Shown here piece by piece: positions 6,230-13,036 of a stretch of DNA of 14,694 nucleotides. The notes beneath the pieces are model-generated. The model had not been told where the DNA came from. It saw only the letters and a program-made list of their open reading frames with translations, and made no database searches. Positions within the stretch are counted from its first letter, which is position 1. Every line of letters starts with the position of its first letter. A program made the translations under genes and the position numbers. Origin of the DNA: an uncultured Clostridia bacterium (GTDB lineage: Bacteria; Bacillota; Clostridia; Oscillospirales; Oscillospiraceae); contig CAMDZY010000022.1 in the NCBI GenBank assembly GCA_945910975.1, forward strand, positions 1-14,694, written 5' to 3'.

Positions 6230-8596
6230 TTACAGCTTTTTCATATGGGCAGAGGCGGAATTTGCCATCAGTTTTTTCGTGCCGATATTGTCAAAAGCGA
6301 CCTCCAGCAAGGCGTCGTTGCCGATTTTCATCACGGAAAGCACCATTCCCCTGCCGAATGCGTTATGCTGCACCATATTTCCCTTTTCGAAGTTCGGCGC
6401 AGCAGATGCTTGCGGCAGCTTCTCGGAAAAGGCGCCGTGTGGGCGCGGCTTGGGCACTCTGCGCGGCGCGGCCGCACGAGCCTGCTTTTCCTCGTGTGGA
6501 TTGCCGCTGACGCACTCCGGCGGCAGCTCGGAGAGGAATCGAGAGGGGCGGTTATAGCTGGTTCTGCCGTAGAGCATACGCTGCTTGGCGTAGGAAATGG
6601 CAAGGGATTGCTTGGCACGTGTGATTGCAACATAGCAAAGTCGGCGTTCCTCCTCCATCTCAGCAGCATCGCCGATGGCACGCATACCGGGAAACAGCCC
6701 TTCCTCCGCGCCGACGATAAATACATGCGGAAATTCCAGACCCTTTGCCGAATGAATCGTCATCATGACTACCGCATCGGCATCGGCGTCATACTGCTCG
6801 ATGTCAGTATACAGGGCAATTTCCTCCAAAAAGCCCCGCAGGGTTGGCGTGTCCGTATTTTCTGTGTAGCTGACAATGGAGGATTTTAACTCGCGGATAT
6901 TTTCCAGACGTGTGCGGTTTTCCACCGTATTTTTTGCCTGTAGCATATCTATATAGCCGCTGCGCAGCATTACTTCCTCATAAAAATCCGGAAGGCTCAA
7001 GGTTTCGAGCAGACCGGCGCATTCTTCGATCAGTGCAGAAAATTTCAGCAGCTTTTCCGCTGCCTTTTCCAGTGAAGCATAGCTATATGGGTCGGAAATC
7101 ACATCATATAGGCTTTTTCCTGCCGCACCGGCCTGCCGTTCCGCCATTTCCAGCGTCTTTGCGCCAATGCCGCGTGGCGGGTTGTTGATAATACGGCGCA
7201 GACGCAAATCATCTGTGCGGTTGTGAATGATGCAAAGATAGGCCAGCATATCCTTGACCTCCGCACGGTCAAAGAAGCGTGTGCCGCCGATGATACGGTA
7301 TGGAATGCCGTTGCGCTTGAATGAATATTCCAGTGCGTTGGACTGTGCATTGGTACGGTAGAGCACGGCAAAGTCCTTAAATTCCTTGTTCTTGCCGACC
7401 GTAAAAATCTGGCTTGCCACAAAATCGGCTTCTTCCGTTTCGTTATACGCCTCAAACAGCTTGATTGGTGCGCCAACGCCGTTTTTTGTCCAAAGGCGCT
7501 TGCCCTTTCTTCCCTGATTGTGGGAGATCACCGCATTGGCCGCATTCAAGATGGACTGCGTGGAACGGTAATTCTGTTCCAGACGAATCACCTTGGCAGC
7601 AGGATAGGTTGTTTCAAAGTTCAAAATGTTTTCAATGGTCGCGCCGCGGAAGCGGTAAATGCTCTGATCATCATCACCTACCACGCAGATATTTTCATAG
7701 CGCCCTGCCAGCAGCTTGGCCAGCAGATATTGCAGATGGTTGGTGTCCTGATATTCGTCAATCAGCACATAGCGGAATTTGCGCTGGTAAAATTCCCGCA
7801 CATCATCAAATTCCTCCAGCAACTGCACGGTAAGTAGAATGATATCGTCAAAATCCACTGCATTGGATTCTCGCAGGCGTTTTTGATATTCCCGATAGGC
7901 CTCAGCCGATTTTTCCAGACGAAAATCGCCCTCGGCTGCCACCGAGGTGGCATACGCATCAGGCATCAGGCATTTGTCCTTTGCCTTGGAAATCAAATTG
8001 AGAAACAGTCTTGGTGGGAAACTCTTTTCATCCAGATGCATATCGCGAAGGATGTCTTTCATCACGCGTTCGGAATCCGCAGTGTCGTAGATGGTAAAGC
8101 TGCTGGTATAGCCAAGGCGGCTGATCTCCCGGCGCAAGATCCGGCAGCAAGCGGAGTGGAATGTCATTGCCCACACATCGTTGGCGCTTTCGCCCAAAAT
8201 ATTGCTCAGGCGGGATTTCAATTCATTGGCGGCCTTATTGGTGAAGGTGATGGCAATGATGCTCCATGGTGCCGCCGGATTGCAGGCACAAAGGCGAAGC
8301 GCCTGCGATTTGTCTTCCTCGGTCGGCGCTTGCAGATACCGCTCCAAAAATTCCACATCGTCCTTGGTAAGCTCGCTTGGAATCTCATCGGTATCCGATG
8401 CGCAGCCAAAGCGAATCAAGTTGGCAATGCGGTGAATCAGCACCGTTGTCTTTCCGCTTCCGGCGCCGGCCAACAGCAGGAGCGGGCCTTGCGTTGTCAT
8501 CACGGCAGCGCGCTGCTCCGGGTTTAAATGAGAAAATTGTTGTTCAATGATCTGACGACGTGCCGTCAGCAGTCGTTGTTCCAAATCAGGGGTCAT
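6230..8596 (-). CDS. pcrA: ATP-dependent DNA helicase PcrA (UvrD/Rep family)
   Basis: PcrA is a superfamily 1A 3'-5' helicase acting in repair, plasmid replication and removal of RecA or stalled RNA polymerase. The 788-residue product has every canonical motif: Q motif near LNPEQRAAV (24-32), Walker A GAGSGKT with K49, motif Ia AITFTNKAA (about 115-123), Walker B DEYQD (280-284), motif III GDDDQSIYRFRGA (307-319), motif IV QNYRST (341-346), motif V TIHSAKGLEFPHVF and motif VI YVAITRAK. A C-terminal Tudor-like domain (about 735-785) contains HNAFGRGMVLS. It is longer than the B. subtilis protein partly because of a charged insertion of about 35-45 residues between motifs I and Ia (about 65-108). 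The ATG has AAAGGA 8 nt upstream. It leads the pcrA-yunB-ligA group. Confidence 0.96.
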   Translation of the reverse strand: MTPDLEQRLLTARRQIIEQQFSHLNPEQRAAVMTTQGPLLLLAGAGSGKTTVLIHRIANLIRFGCASDTDEIPSELTKDDVEFLERYLQAPTEEDKSQALRLCACNPAAPWSIIAITFTNKAANELKSRLSNILGESANDVWAMTFHSACCRILRREISRLGYTSSFTIYDTADSERVMKDILRDMHLDEKSFPPRLFLNLISKAKDKCLMPDAYATSVAAEGDFRLEKSAEAYREYQKRLRESNAVDFDDIILLTVQLLEEFDDVREFYQRKFRYVLIDEYQDTNHLQYLLAKLLAGRYENICVVGDDDQSIYRFRGATIENILNFETTYPAAKVIRLEQNYRSTQSILNAANAVISHNQGRKGKRLWTKNGVGAPIKLFEAYNETEEADFVASQIFTVGKNKEFKDFAVLYRTNAQSNALEYSFKRNGIPYRIIGGTRFFDRAEVKDMLAYLCIIHNRTDDLRLRRIINNPPRGIGAKTLEMAERQAGAAGKSLYDVISDPYSYASLEKAAEKLLKFSALIEECAGLLETLSLPDFYEEVMLRSGYIDMLQAKNTVENRTRLENIRELKSSIVSYTENTDTPTLRGFLEEIALYTDIEQYDADADAVVMMTIHSAKGLEFPHVFIVGAEEGLFPGMRAIGDAAEMEEERRLCYVAITRAKQSLAISYAKQRMLYGRTSYNRPSRFLSELPPECVSGNPHEEKQARAAAPRRVPKPRPHGAFSEKLPQASAAPNFEKGNMVQHNAFGRGMVLSVMKIGNDALLEVAFDNIGTKKLMANSASAHMKKL

Positions 8597-8631
8597 GGTA
8601 AATGTCCTTTCCGGTCGAACTGTACCCTTTC

Positions 8632-8676
8632 ATTTTAACCGATTTTCGTCCGGAAATAAAGACTTTTTTTCATTTC
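8632..8676 (-). promoter_or_regulatory. Possible sigma-A promoter of pcrA
   Basis: On the minus strand TAAAAT (8632-8637, 5 of 6 to consensus) has TTTATT (8655-8660, 3 of 6) 17 bp upstream. An A-rich stretch (8661-8676, with seven A's in a row) lies ahead of it and could act as an UP element. The weak -35 makes this tentative. Confidence 0.4.
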
Positions 8677-8691
8677 TTGCAAATTATTGAC

Positions 8692-8729
8692 CAAACCCCA
8701 CAGCGCAAATCGTAGCGTTGTAGGGTTTG
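8692..8729 (-). terminator. Strong hairpin after sigF, possible terminator without a T-run
   Basis: A stem of 15 positions with one mismatch and one G-U pair (arms 8715-8729 and 8692-8706, 8-nt loop) begins 3 nt after the sigF stop. It is followed by GTCAATAATTTG rather than a T-run, so it may only protect the mRNA end or terminate weakly, leaving possible read-through into pcrA. Confidence 0.45.
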
Positions 8730-8732
8730 ATG

Positions 8733-9437
8733 TCACATAAAACTTCGTAGCGCGGCCAGCGCTTTTTTTTCGATGCGGGAAACCTGCACCTGGGACACAC
8801 CGATTACTTTGGCCACCCGCTGCTGGGTCAGGCCGTGGAAGAAGCGCAGCTGAATCACCATCTGTTCACGCTCCGGCAACTGGCGAATTGCTTCGCGCAG
8901 TGCAATTTTTTCCACAATTTCCGACTCCATATTGCCATCTGTCAGCACATTTTCCAGGGTAAACCCGTCCTCGCCGGTCTGGCGGTGGATGGATTCCGTG
9001 GAGGCGGTGGCGGTTTCCGCCGTGGCAATTTCTTCGGCGGAAAGTCCGGTTTCCGCTGACAGCTCCGATATGAGCGGTTCTCTGCCGTACAGCCCCGTGA
9101 GCTTTTGCCGCGCAATTTTGATGGCGGTTGCCTGCTCCTTGATGGAGCGTGAAACCTTGATCGAACCGTCATCGCGCAGGAAGCGGCGAATTTCTCCGGC
9201 AATTTTTGGCACCGCATAGGTTGAAAACTGCGTGCCGAAGCTCATGTCAAAGCCATCAATTGCCTTTAAGAACCCCACACAGCCCAGCTGATACAAATCG
9301 TCTGACTCCACGCCGCGCCCGTAGAACCGTCGGGCAATCGACCAAATCAGCCCGGCATTCTCCACCACAAGCTGTTCGCTTGCTGCGCGGTCGCCCGCTT
9401 TGGCGCGGGCAATCAGTTCTGTCTGTACGCCATTCAC
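8733..9437 (-). CDS. sigF: RNA polymerase sporulation sigma factor SigF
   Basis: Sigma-F is the first forespore-specific sigma factor. The 234-residue product has region 2 (DDLYQLGCVGFLKAIDGFDMSFGTQ-type core, about 46-70, then FSTYAVPKIAGEIRRFLRDDG), a region 3 with SIKVSRSIKEQA, and a region 4.2 helix-turn-helix near HGLTQQRVAKVIGVSQVQVSRIEKKAL close to the C-terminus. The start is GTG at 9437, which overlaps the spoIIAB stop as GTGA; GGTGGA lies 5-6 nt upstream. Its place as third gene after spoIIAA and spoIIAB distinguishes it from the closely related SigG and SigB. SpoIIAB holds it inactive until SpoIIAA is dephosphorylated. Confidence 0.96.
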   Translation of the reverse strand: MNGVQTELIARAKAGDRAASEQLVVENAGLIWSIARRFYGRGVESDDLYQLGCVGFLKAIDGFDMSFGTQFSTYAVPKIAGEIRRFLRDDGSIKVSRSIKEQATAIKIARQKLTGLYGREPLISELSAETGLSAEEIATAETATASTESIHRQTGEDGFTLENVLTDGNMESEIVEKIALREAIRQLPEREQMVIQLRFFHGLTQQRVAKVIGVSQVQVSRIEKKALAALRSFM

Positions 9438-9886
9438 TTCTGTCCACCACGCCGGATGATTTTTCGTTTCATATGTACGGTAGTTCCCTTGCCAATGTTC
9501 GATGTAATTTTCAGTGTTGTCATAAAGCTCTCCATAATGGTGATCCCCATGCCGGAGCGTTCTTCCCCGCCGGTTGTGAACATGGGCTGGCGCGCCTGGT
9601 CGATATCGGCGATGCCGCAGCCCTTGTCTTTGATGACGATATCGAGAATATCTCCCGGCAAAATCTGTGCGCGCATCGTGATCATGCCCAATTGGTCGGG
9701 GTAGGCATGGACAATGCAGTTGGTAACCGCTTCGGAAACGGCAGTTTTGATGTCACCGATCTCATCCAGCGTCGGATCCATCTGTGAGGCAAAGCAGGCA
9801 ATAGCCGCGCGGGAAAATGCCTCGTTGGATGATTTGCTGGGAAATTCCAGCACCATGTAATTTTCCGGATTTACTTTTGTTCTCAT
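9434..9886 (-). CDS. spoIIAB: Anti-sigma-F factor / serine kinase SpoIIAB
   Basis: SpoIIAB binds sigma-F and holds it inactive, and it phosphorylates SpoIIAA. The 150-residue product is a GHKL-fold kinase. The N box is SEAVTNCIVHAY with N55, the G1 box is DKGCGI with D87, and the G2 box is SGMGITIMESF near 111-121. ARQPMFTTGGEERSGMG matches the ATP-lid region of the B. subtilis protein closely. The ATG overlaps the spoIIAA stop as ATGA, and GAGGGGAG lies upstream, so translation is probably coupled. The last codons overlap the sigF GTG, which favours near-equal synthesis of inhibitor and sigma factor. Confidence 0.97.
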   Translation of the reverse strand: MRTKVNPENYMVLEFPSKSSNEAFSRAAIACFASQMDPTLDEIGDIKTAVSEAVTNCIVHAYPDQLGMITMRAQILPGDILDIVIKDKGCGIADIDQARQPMFTTGGEERSGMGITIMESFMTTLKITSNIGKGTTVHMKRKIIRRGGQK

Positions 9887-10203
9887 AGCGTACTCCCCTC
9901 TCGAATTTCTGCAATTTTTTCAATCCCCGCCGTGCGCAGCACACGCATAGGCTGGGGCGGCAGGTTGTCCAGCAGCAGCCGTCCTTCCAACTCGCGCATT
10001 TTGCGCAGTGCGTAAATCACTACGGCAATTCCGCTCGAATCCATAAAGGTCACATCGGAAAAATCCAAAATGCACGTCAGCGGCAAATATAAATCGATCT
10101 TATCTCCAATCACACGCACAATTTCCTTTGCACGATGATGGTCGATATCCCCTGTCAAGGCCACGGTCAACTGTTTGTCCTGTAGAAAACTCGTAATATT
10201 CAT
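9883..10203 (-). CDS. spoIIAA: Anti-anti-sigma factor SpoIIAA
   Basis: SpoIIAA is the STAS-domain partner that, when unphosphorylated, displaces sigma-F from SpoIIAB. The 106-residue product has the LTGDIDHHRA segment (16-25) matching LTGELDHHTA of B. subtilis, and the phosphorylation loop VTFMDSSGIAV with S56 equivalent to B. subtilis S58. The ATG at 10203 has AAAGGAG 7 nt upstream. The protein is slightly shorter at the C-terminus than the B. subtilis one (about 117). It is the first gene of the spoIIA operon. Confidence 0.96.
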   Translation of the reverse strand: MNITSFLQDKQLTVALTGDIDHHRAKEIVRVIGDKIDLYLPLTCILDFSDVTFMDSSGIAVVIYALRKMRELEGRLLLDNLPPQPMRVLRTAGIEKIAEIREGSTL

Positions 10204-10225
10204 AGAAATCTCCTTTTATAGATAG

Positions 10226-10260
10226 AAAAATAGACGCACAACAATACCTTGTGCGTCTAT
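10226..10260 (-). terminator. Rho-independent terminator of the mltG/U32 run
   Basis: A perfect 11-bp stem (ATAGACGCACA at 10250-10260 pairs with TGTGCGTCTAT at 10230-10240, minus-strand reading) has a 9-nt loop and ends in TTTTT (10226-10230). It lies between the U32 stop (10324) and spoIIAA. Its 5' arm includes the last two bases of the spoIIA -10 box, so it should act only on RNA arriving from upstream. Confidence 0.85.
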
Positions 10261-10286
10261 TATAGTTCCTTTATGCAAAAAGTCAT
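10259..10286 (-). promoter_or_regulatory. Sigma-A-like promoter of spoIIA
   Basis: On the minus strand a perfect TATAAT (10259-10264) is 16 bp from ATGACT (10281-10286, 4 of 6 to TTGACA, with the TGAC core). The start point would be near 10252, giving a leader of about 49 nt. B. subtilis spoIIA uses sigma-H, but I saw no AGGA/GAAT sigma-H pair in the 120-nt gap. Confidence 0.65.
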
Positions 10287-10302
10287 GTCGAAGCTTGTCG
10301 TG
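10286..10302 (+). promoter_or_regulatory. Tandem Spo0A boxes upstream of spoIIA
   Basis: TGTCGAA (10286-10292, exact 0A box) is followed by TGTCGTG (10296-10302, 5 of 7), start to start 10 bp. This is the spacing of known tandem boxes bound by a Spo0A dimer. The first box abuts the -35 of the spoIIA promoter, a position expected for activation by phosphorylated Spo0A. Confidence 0.75.
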
Positions 10303-10304
10303 CG

Positions 10305-10321
10305 TTGGAAAGTTTTTCCAA
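10305..10321. repeat. Short perfect inverted repeat after the U32 gene
   Basis: TTGGAAA and TTTCCAA, 7 bp each with a 3-bp centre, start 2 bp past the U32 stop codon and end 2 bp before the 0A boxes. There is no T-run on the minus strand. It could be an operator, an mRNA 3'-end stem or chance. Confidence 0.4.
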
Positions 10322-10323
10322 TT

Positions 10324-11553
10324 TTATTCCGCTGAAAGCTCCGAAGCGTGCCGAACGATGGAAAACGCTGGAACCGGATGCGGCAACTGCATTTGAAAAT
10401 CCATTTTTGGCGTTTTTGGCTCGGAAATTTCATTTCCCTGTGCATCCAGCATCATGGGTACCGTCATGGCAAACGGCTTGGTATCCGGGCCGACGACCTC
10501 AACGACATCACCTGCTGCAAATTTGTTCCGTAGGGATAAGGTTGCAAGGCCGTTTTTGTCGCACGCCGTGACGATCGCACAGACCTGCCACTGCCGAATA
10601 TAGCGCGAGTTTTCATAATACTGCCCCGGCTGACCATAGAAAAAGCCTGTAGAATAATGGCGGTGTGAAACGTGCTCGACCTCATCACGCCAAACCGGAT
10701 CGATCGGCTGCCCGGCTGCTACGGCATCAAGCACGTGACGGTACGCGCCGGTCACAATGGCGGCATAATATGCAGATTTCGCTCTGCCCTCAATTTTCAG
10801 GCAGTCAATTCCCGCATCCATTAAATCCTGCACATGATCGATCATGCACATATCGCGGGAATTCATGATGTACGTTCCTTTTTCGTCCTCAAACACCGGG
10901 AAGTACTCGCCGGGGCGTTTTTCCTCCACCAGCGCGTATTGATAGCGGCAAGGCTGCGCACAGGCGCCGCGGTTGCTGTCGCGACCTGTCATATAGTTGG
11001 AGAGCAGACACCGCCCGGAATAGGAAACGCACATTGCGCCATGCGCAAAGGTTTCCAGCTCCAGCGCTTCCGGAACCTTTTCCCGGATCTCAAGGATTTC
11101 CTTCATGGACAATTCTCTTGCAAGTACAACGCGCGTTGCACCCAAATCGTACCAAGCCTTTGCCGTTTCATAATTGGCGACGGAAACCTGCGTGGAGATA
11201 TGGCGCTGGCAGGACGGGGCATACTTCCCCGCCAACATAAATGCCCCCAGATCCGCCACAATCAACGCATCGACCCCGGCAGCTTCCAAAAGCTGTAAAT
11301 GCTCCGGCAGACGGGCAATTTCCGCATTACGCGCCATCGTGTTGACGGTGACGTGCACCTTCACCCCATGCGCATGGGCATATTCCACCGCTTTCGGCAG
11401 CTGTTCCGGAGAAAAGTTACCGGCAAAGCTACGCATTCCAAATGAAGTGCCTGCCAAATACACGGCGTCCGCACCGTAAAGTACAGACATTTTTAGCTTT
11501 TCCATATCTCCCGCCGGAGATAGCAGCTCCGGCGGGTGTTTTTGCTTGCTCAT
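10324..11553 (-). CDS. U32-family protein, probable tRNA uridine-34 hydroxylation enzyme (TrhP/YrrO type)
   Basis: The 409-residue product belongs to the U32 'collagenase-like peptidase' family. Several members are now known as RNA hydroxylation enzymes (TrhP/YegQ for 5-hydroxyuridine in tRNA, RlhA for 23S rRNA) rather than proteases. It opens with PELLSPAGDMEKLK and has the diagnostic ETFAHGAMCVSYSGRCLLSNY block (168-187) followed by RDSNRGACAQPCRYQY (191-206). C175, C182, C198/C202 and C236 (SRDMCMID) are the likely iron-sulfur ligands. The sequence around the Cys block is closer to YegQ/YrrO than to RlhA. The ATG overlaps the mltG stop as ATGA, after GGGGGCG. In B. subtilis mltG (yrrL) is also followed by U32 genes, yrrN and yrrO, but with trmR between; here only one U32 gene is present and trmR is absent. 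It ends before a terminator. Confidence 0.85.
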   Translation of the reverse strand: MSKQKHPPELLSPAGDMEKLKMSVLYGADAVYLAGTSFGMRSFAGNFSPEQLPKAVEYAHAHGVKVHVTVNTMARNAEIARLPEHLQLLEAAGVDALIVADLGAFMLAGKYAPSCQRHISTQVSVANYETAKAWYDLGATRVVLARELSMKEILEIREKVPEALELETFAHGAMCVSYSGRCLLSNYMTGRDSNRGACAQPCRYQYALVEEKRPGEYFPVFEDEKGTYIMNSRDMCMIDHVQDLMDAGIDCLKIEGRAKSAYYAAIVTGAYRHVLDAVAAGQPIDPVWRDEVEHVSHRHYSTGFFYGQPGQYYENSRYIRQWQVCAIVTACDKNGLATLSLRNKFAAGDVVEVVGPDTKPFAMTVPMMLDAQGNEISEPKTPKMDFQMQLPHPVPAFSIVRHASELSAE

Positions 11554-13025
11554 TCTTCGCCCCCGTTGTGTCCAACATAATCCTCGCTGGTGATAAATTC
11601 CTCAAATGCATCAAATGCCTGGAAGAAATGGCTTACGCCGTCTTTGCCCGCAGCGAAATAGTAATAATCCGTATCCGACGGCAAAAGTGCAGCGCGGATG
11701 GAATACATACCCGGGTTATTGATCGGACCTGCCGGCAGGCCTGGATACTTGTAGGTGTTGTAGGGGCTGTCAATATTCAAATCAAAGCCGTCCTTGCCTT
11801 CCAGTTCACAGGCATAGAACACAGTCGAGTCCATTTGCAGCATGAGCAAGTAATCGTCATCCGGCGTATCATTGTTGGCAACAGCCAGACGGTTGTGGAT
11901 GACAGCGGAAATATCCGCCCGCTCGTTATTATCTGCCGCCTCAGCCTCAATCATGGAGGCAATTGTCATGATTTCACGCACGGAATAACCCGAATCGGTA
12001 ATCATCTGCTGTAGATCCTCGTCAACCTTTCGGTCGAAGTTGCGCAGCATTTTATCCAGCACATTTTCGGGATCATCGCTGATATAGAACTCATAGGTAT
12101 CAGGATACAAGAAGCCCTCCAGACGGTTACTGTTTTTTGCATCCAGCCCCTCAAGGAACCAATAGTCAAATTCCGCAGTCGCGGCGGCTTCTTCCAATTC
12201 CTCCACGGTGCAGACCTTATTTTCCTCCAGAAGCTCAAAAATCTCCCGACAATCGCGACCCTCTGAAATCATGACCGTGGTCGTAGCGCGTGTACTGGAG
12301 GAACTGATCATACCGTTCACAAGTGCATGATAATCATACAGGGTGTTTAATTGATATACGCCGGGATCCGGCTTGTTTTCCGAGTGCGTTACGCTGCAAT
12401 ACAGCTTAAACAGCCACTTGTGGCGAATCAAGCCCTTGGTATAGAGCTTTTCCGTGATGCTGTCGATGTTGTCCGTTTCTGTCACGACCACTTGAATGCT
12501 CTGATCGCGTTTGCCCAGCGCCAGCACATCCTGCGCACATTCCCAACCGAACAGGCCAAGGCTGATTCCGGCGATTAGAACTGCCGCAGCATAAATTGCG
12601 AGTCGGATCAGGATCGGCGTGCGCTTCTTTTTCTTCTTTTTTTTCTTTGGTTTTTCCGGTTCAACCGGTGGCTGCGGCTCCGCTACGTCATAGTAGCCGT
12701 CTTGATCCACTGGCTGCATTTCGGCAAAATCATAATCATCCCCGGCATCCATTTGCTCCGGTGGAAGCTCTGGATGTGCGGCACTCTCCGGATAAAGCTC
12801 CGGGGGCAGCTGAAAGCTCTGCGTTTCCGGAGAAAGCAAGTCCGCAGCCGAATCGTTTGCGGCATCGGAAAAATCCCAAGTGTCGGTGTCTTCGGGAATA
12901 TCCTGCATTCCTATCTCCGAAAGCACCTGATCCCGCCATTCATCCTCCAGCATTTTGTCCAAGGTTTCGCCCAGATACGGTTCGGAATCGGTACGGTTAT
13001 CTTCGGTGTTTTTGTAATCGTCCAT
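11550..13025 (-). CDS. mltG: Endolytic murein transglycosylase MltG (YceG-like)
   Basis: MltG is a membrane-anchored lytic transglycosylase that cuts nascent glycan strands and is thought to set glycan length. The 491-residue product has an acidic, Pro-rich cytoplasmic stretch (1-124), a block of eight lysines (127-134), one membrane segment (about 137-160), a LysM-like region (about 175-240), and the catalytic YceG domain. The active-site glutamate is E360 in IASMIEAEA. EGFLYPDTYEF (303-313) and YNTYKYPGLPAGPINNPG (422-439) are family signatures. The ATG has AAAGGAG 6-7 nt upstream. The cytoplasmic region is much longer than in E. coli MltG (340 residues in total). It follows the DJ-1 gene by 11 nt and overlaps the U32 gene by 4 nt. 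Confidence 0.94.
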   Translation of the reverse strand: MDDYKNTEDNRTDSEPYLGETLDKMLEDEWRDQVLSEIGMQDIPEDTDTWDFSDAANDSAADLLSPETQSFQLPPELYPESAAHPELPPEQMDAGDDYDFAEMQPVDQDGYYDVAEPQPPVEPEKPKKKKKKKKRTPILIRLAIYAAAVLIAGISLGLFGWECAQDVLALGKRDQSIQVVVTETDNIDSITEKLYTKGLIRHKWLFKLYCSVTHSENKPDPGVYQLNTLYDYHALVNGMISSSSTRATTTVMISEGRDCREIFELLEENKVCTVEELEEAAATAEFDYWFLEGLDAKNSNRLEGFLYPDTYEFYISDDPENVLDKMLRNFDRKVDEDLQQMITDSGYSVREIMTIASMIEAEAADNNERADISAVIHNRLAVANNDTPDDDYLLMLQMDSTVFYACELEGKDGFDLNIDSPYNTYKYPGLPAGPINNPGMYSIRAALLPSDTDYYYFAAGKDGVSHFFQAFDAFEEFITSEDYVGHNGGEE

Positions 13026-13036
13026 GTGTTTCTCCT

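Noticed and set aside
10315..10350. Sigma-H promoter for spoIIA in the end of the U32 gene
   Set aside because: A GAAT occurs at the stop codon, but the expected AGGA-type -35 is not present upstream.
10324..11553. U32 protein as a collagenase-like protease
   Set aside because: The 'peptidase' label is historical. The Cys pattern fits the iron-sulfur RNA-hydroxylation members, so a tRNA role is preferred.
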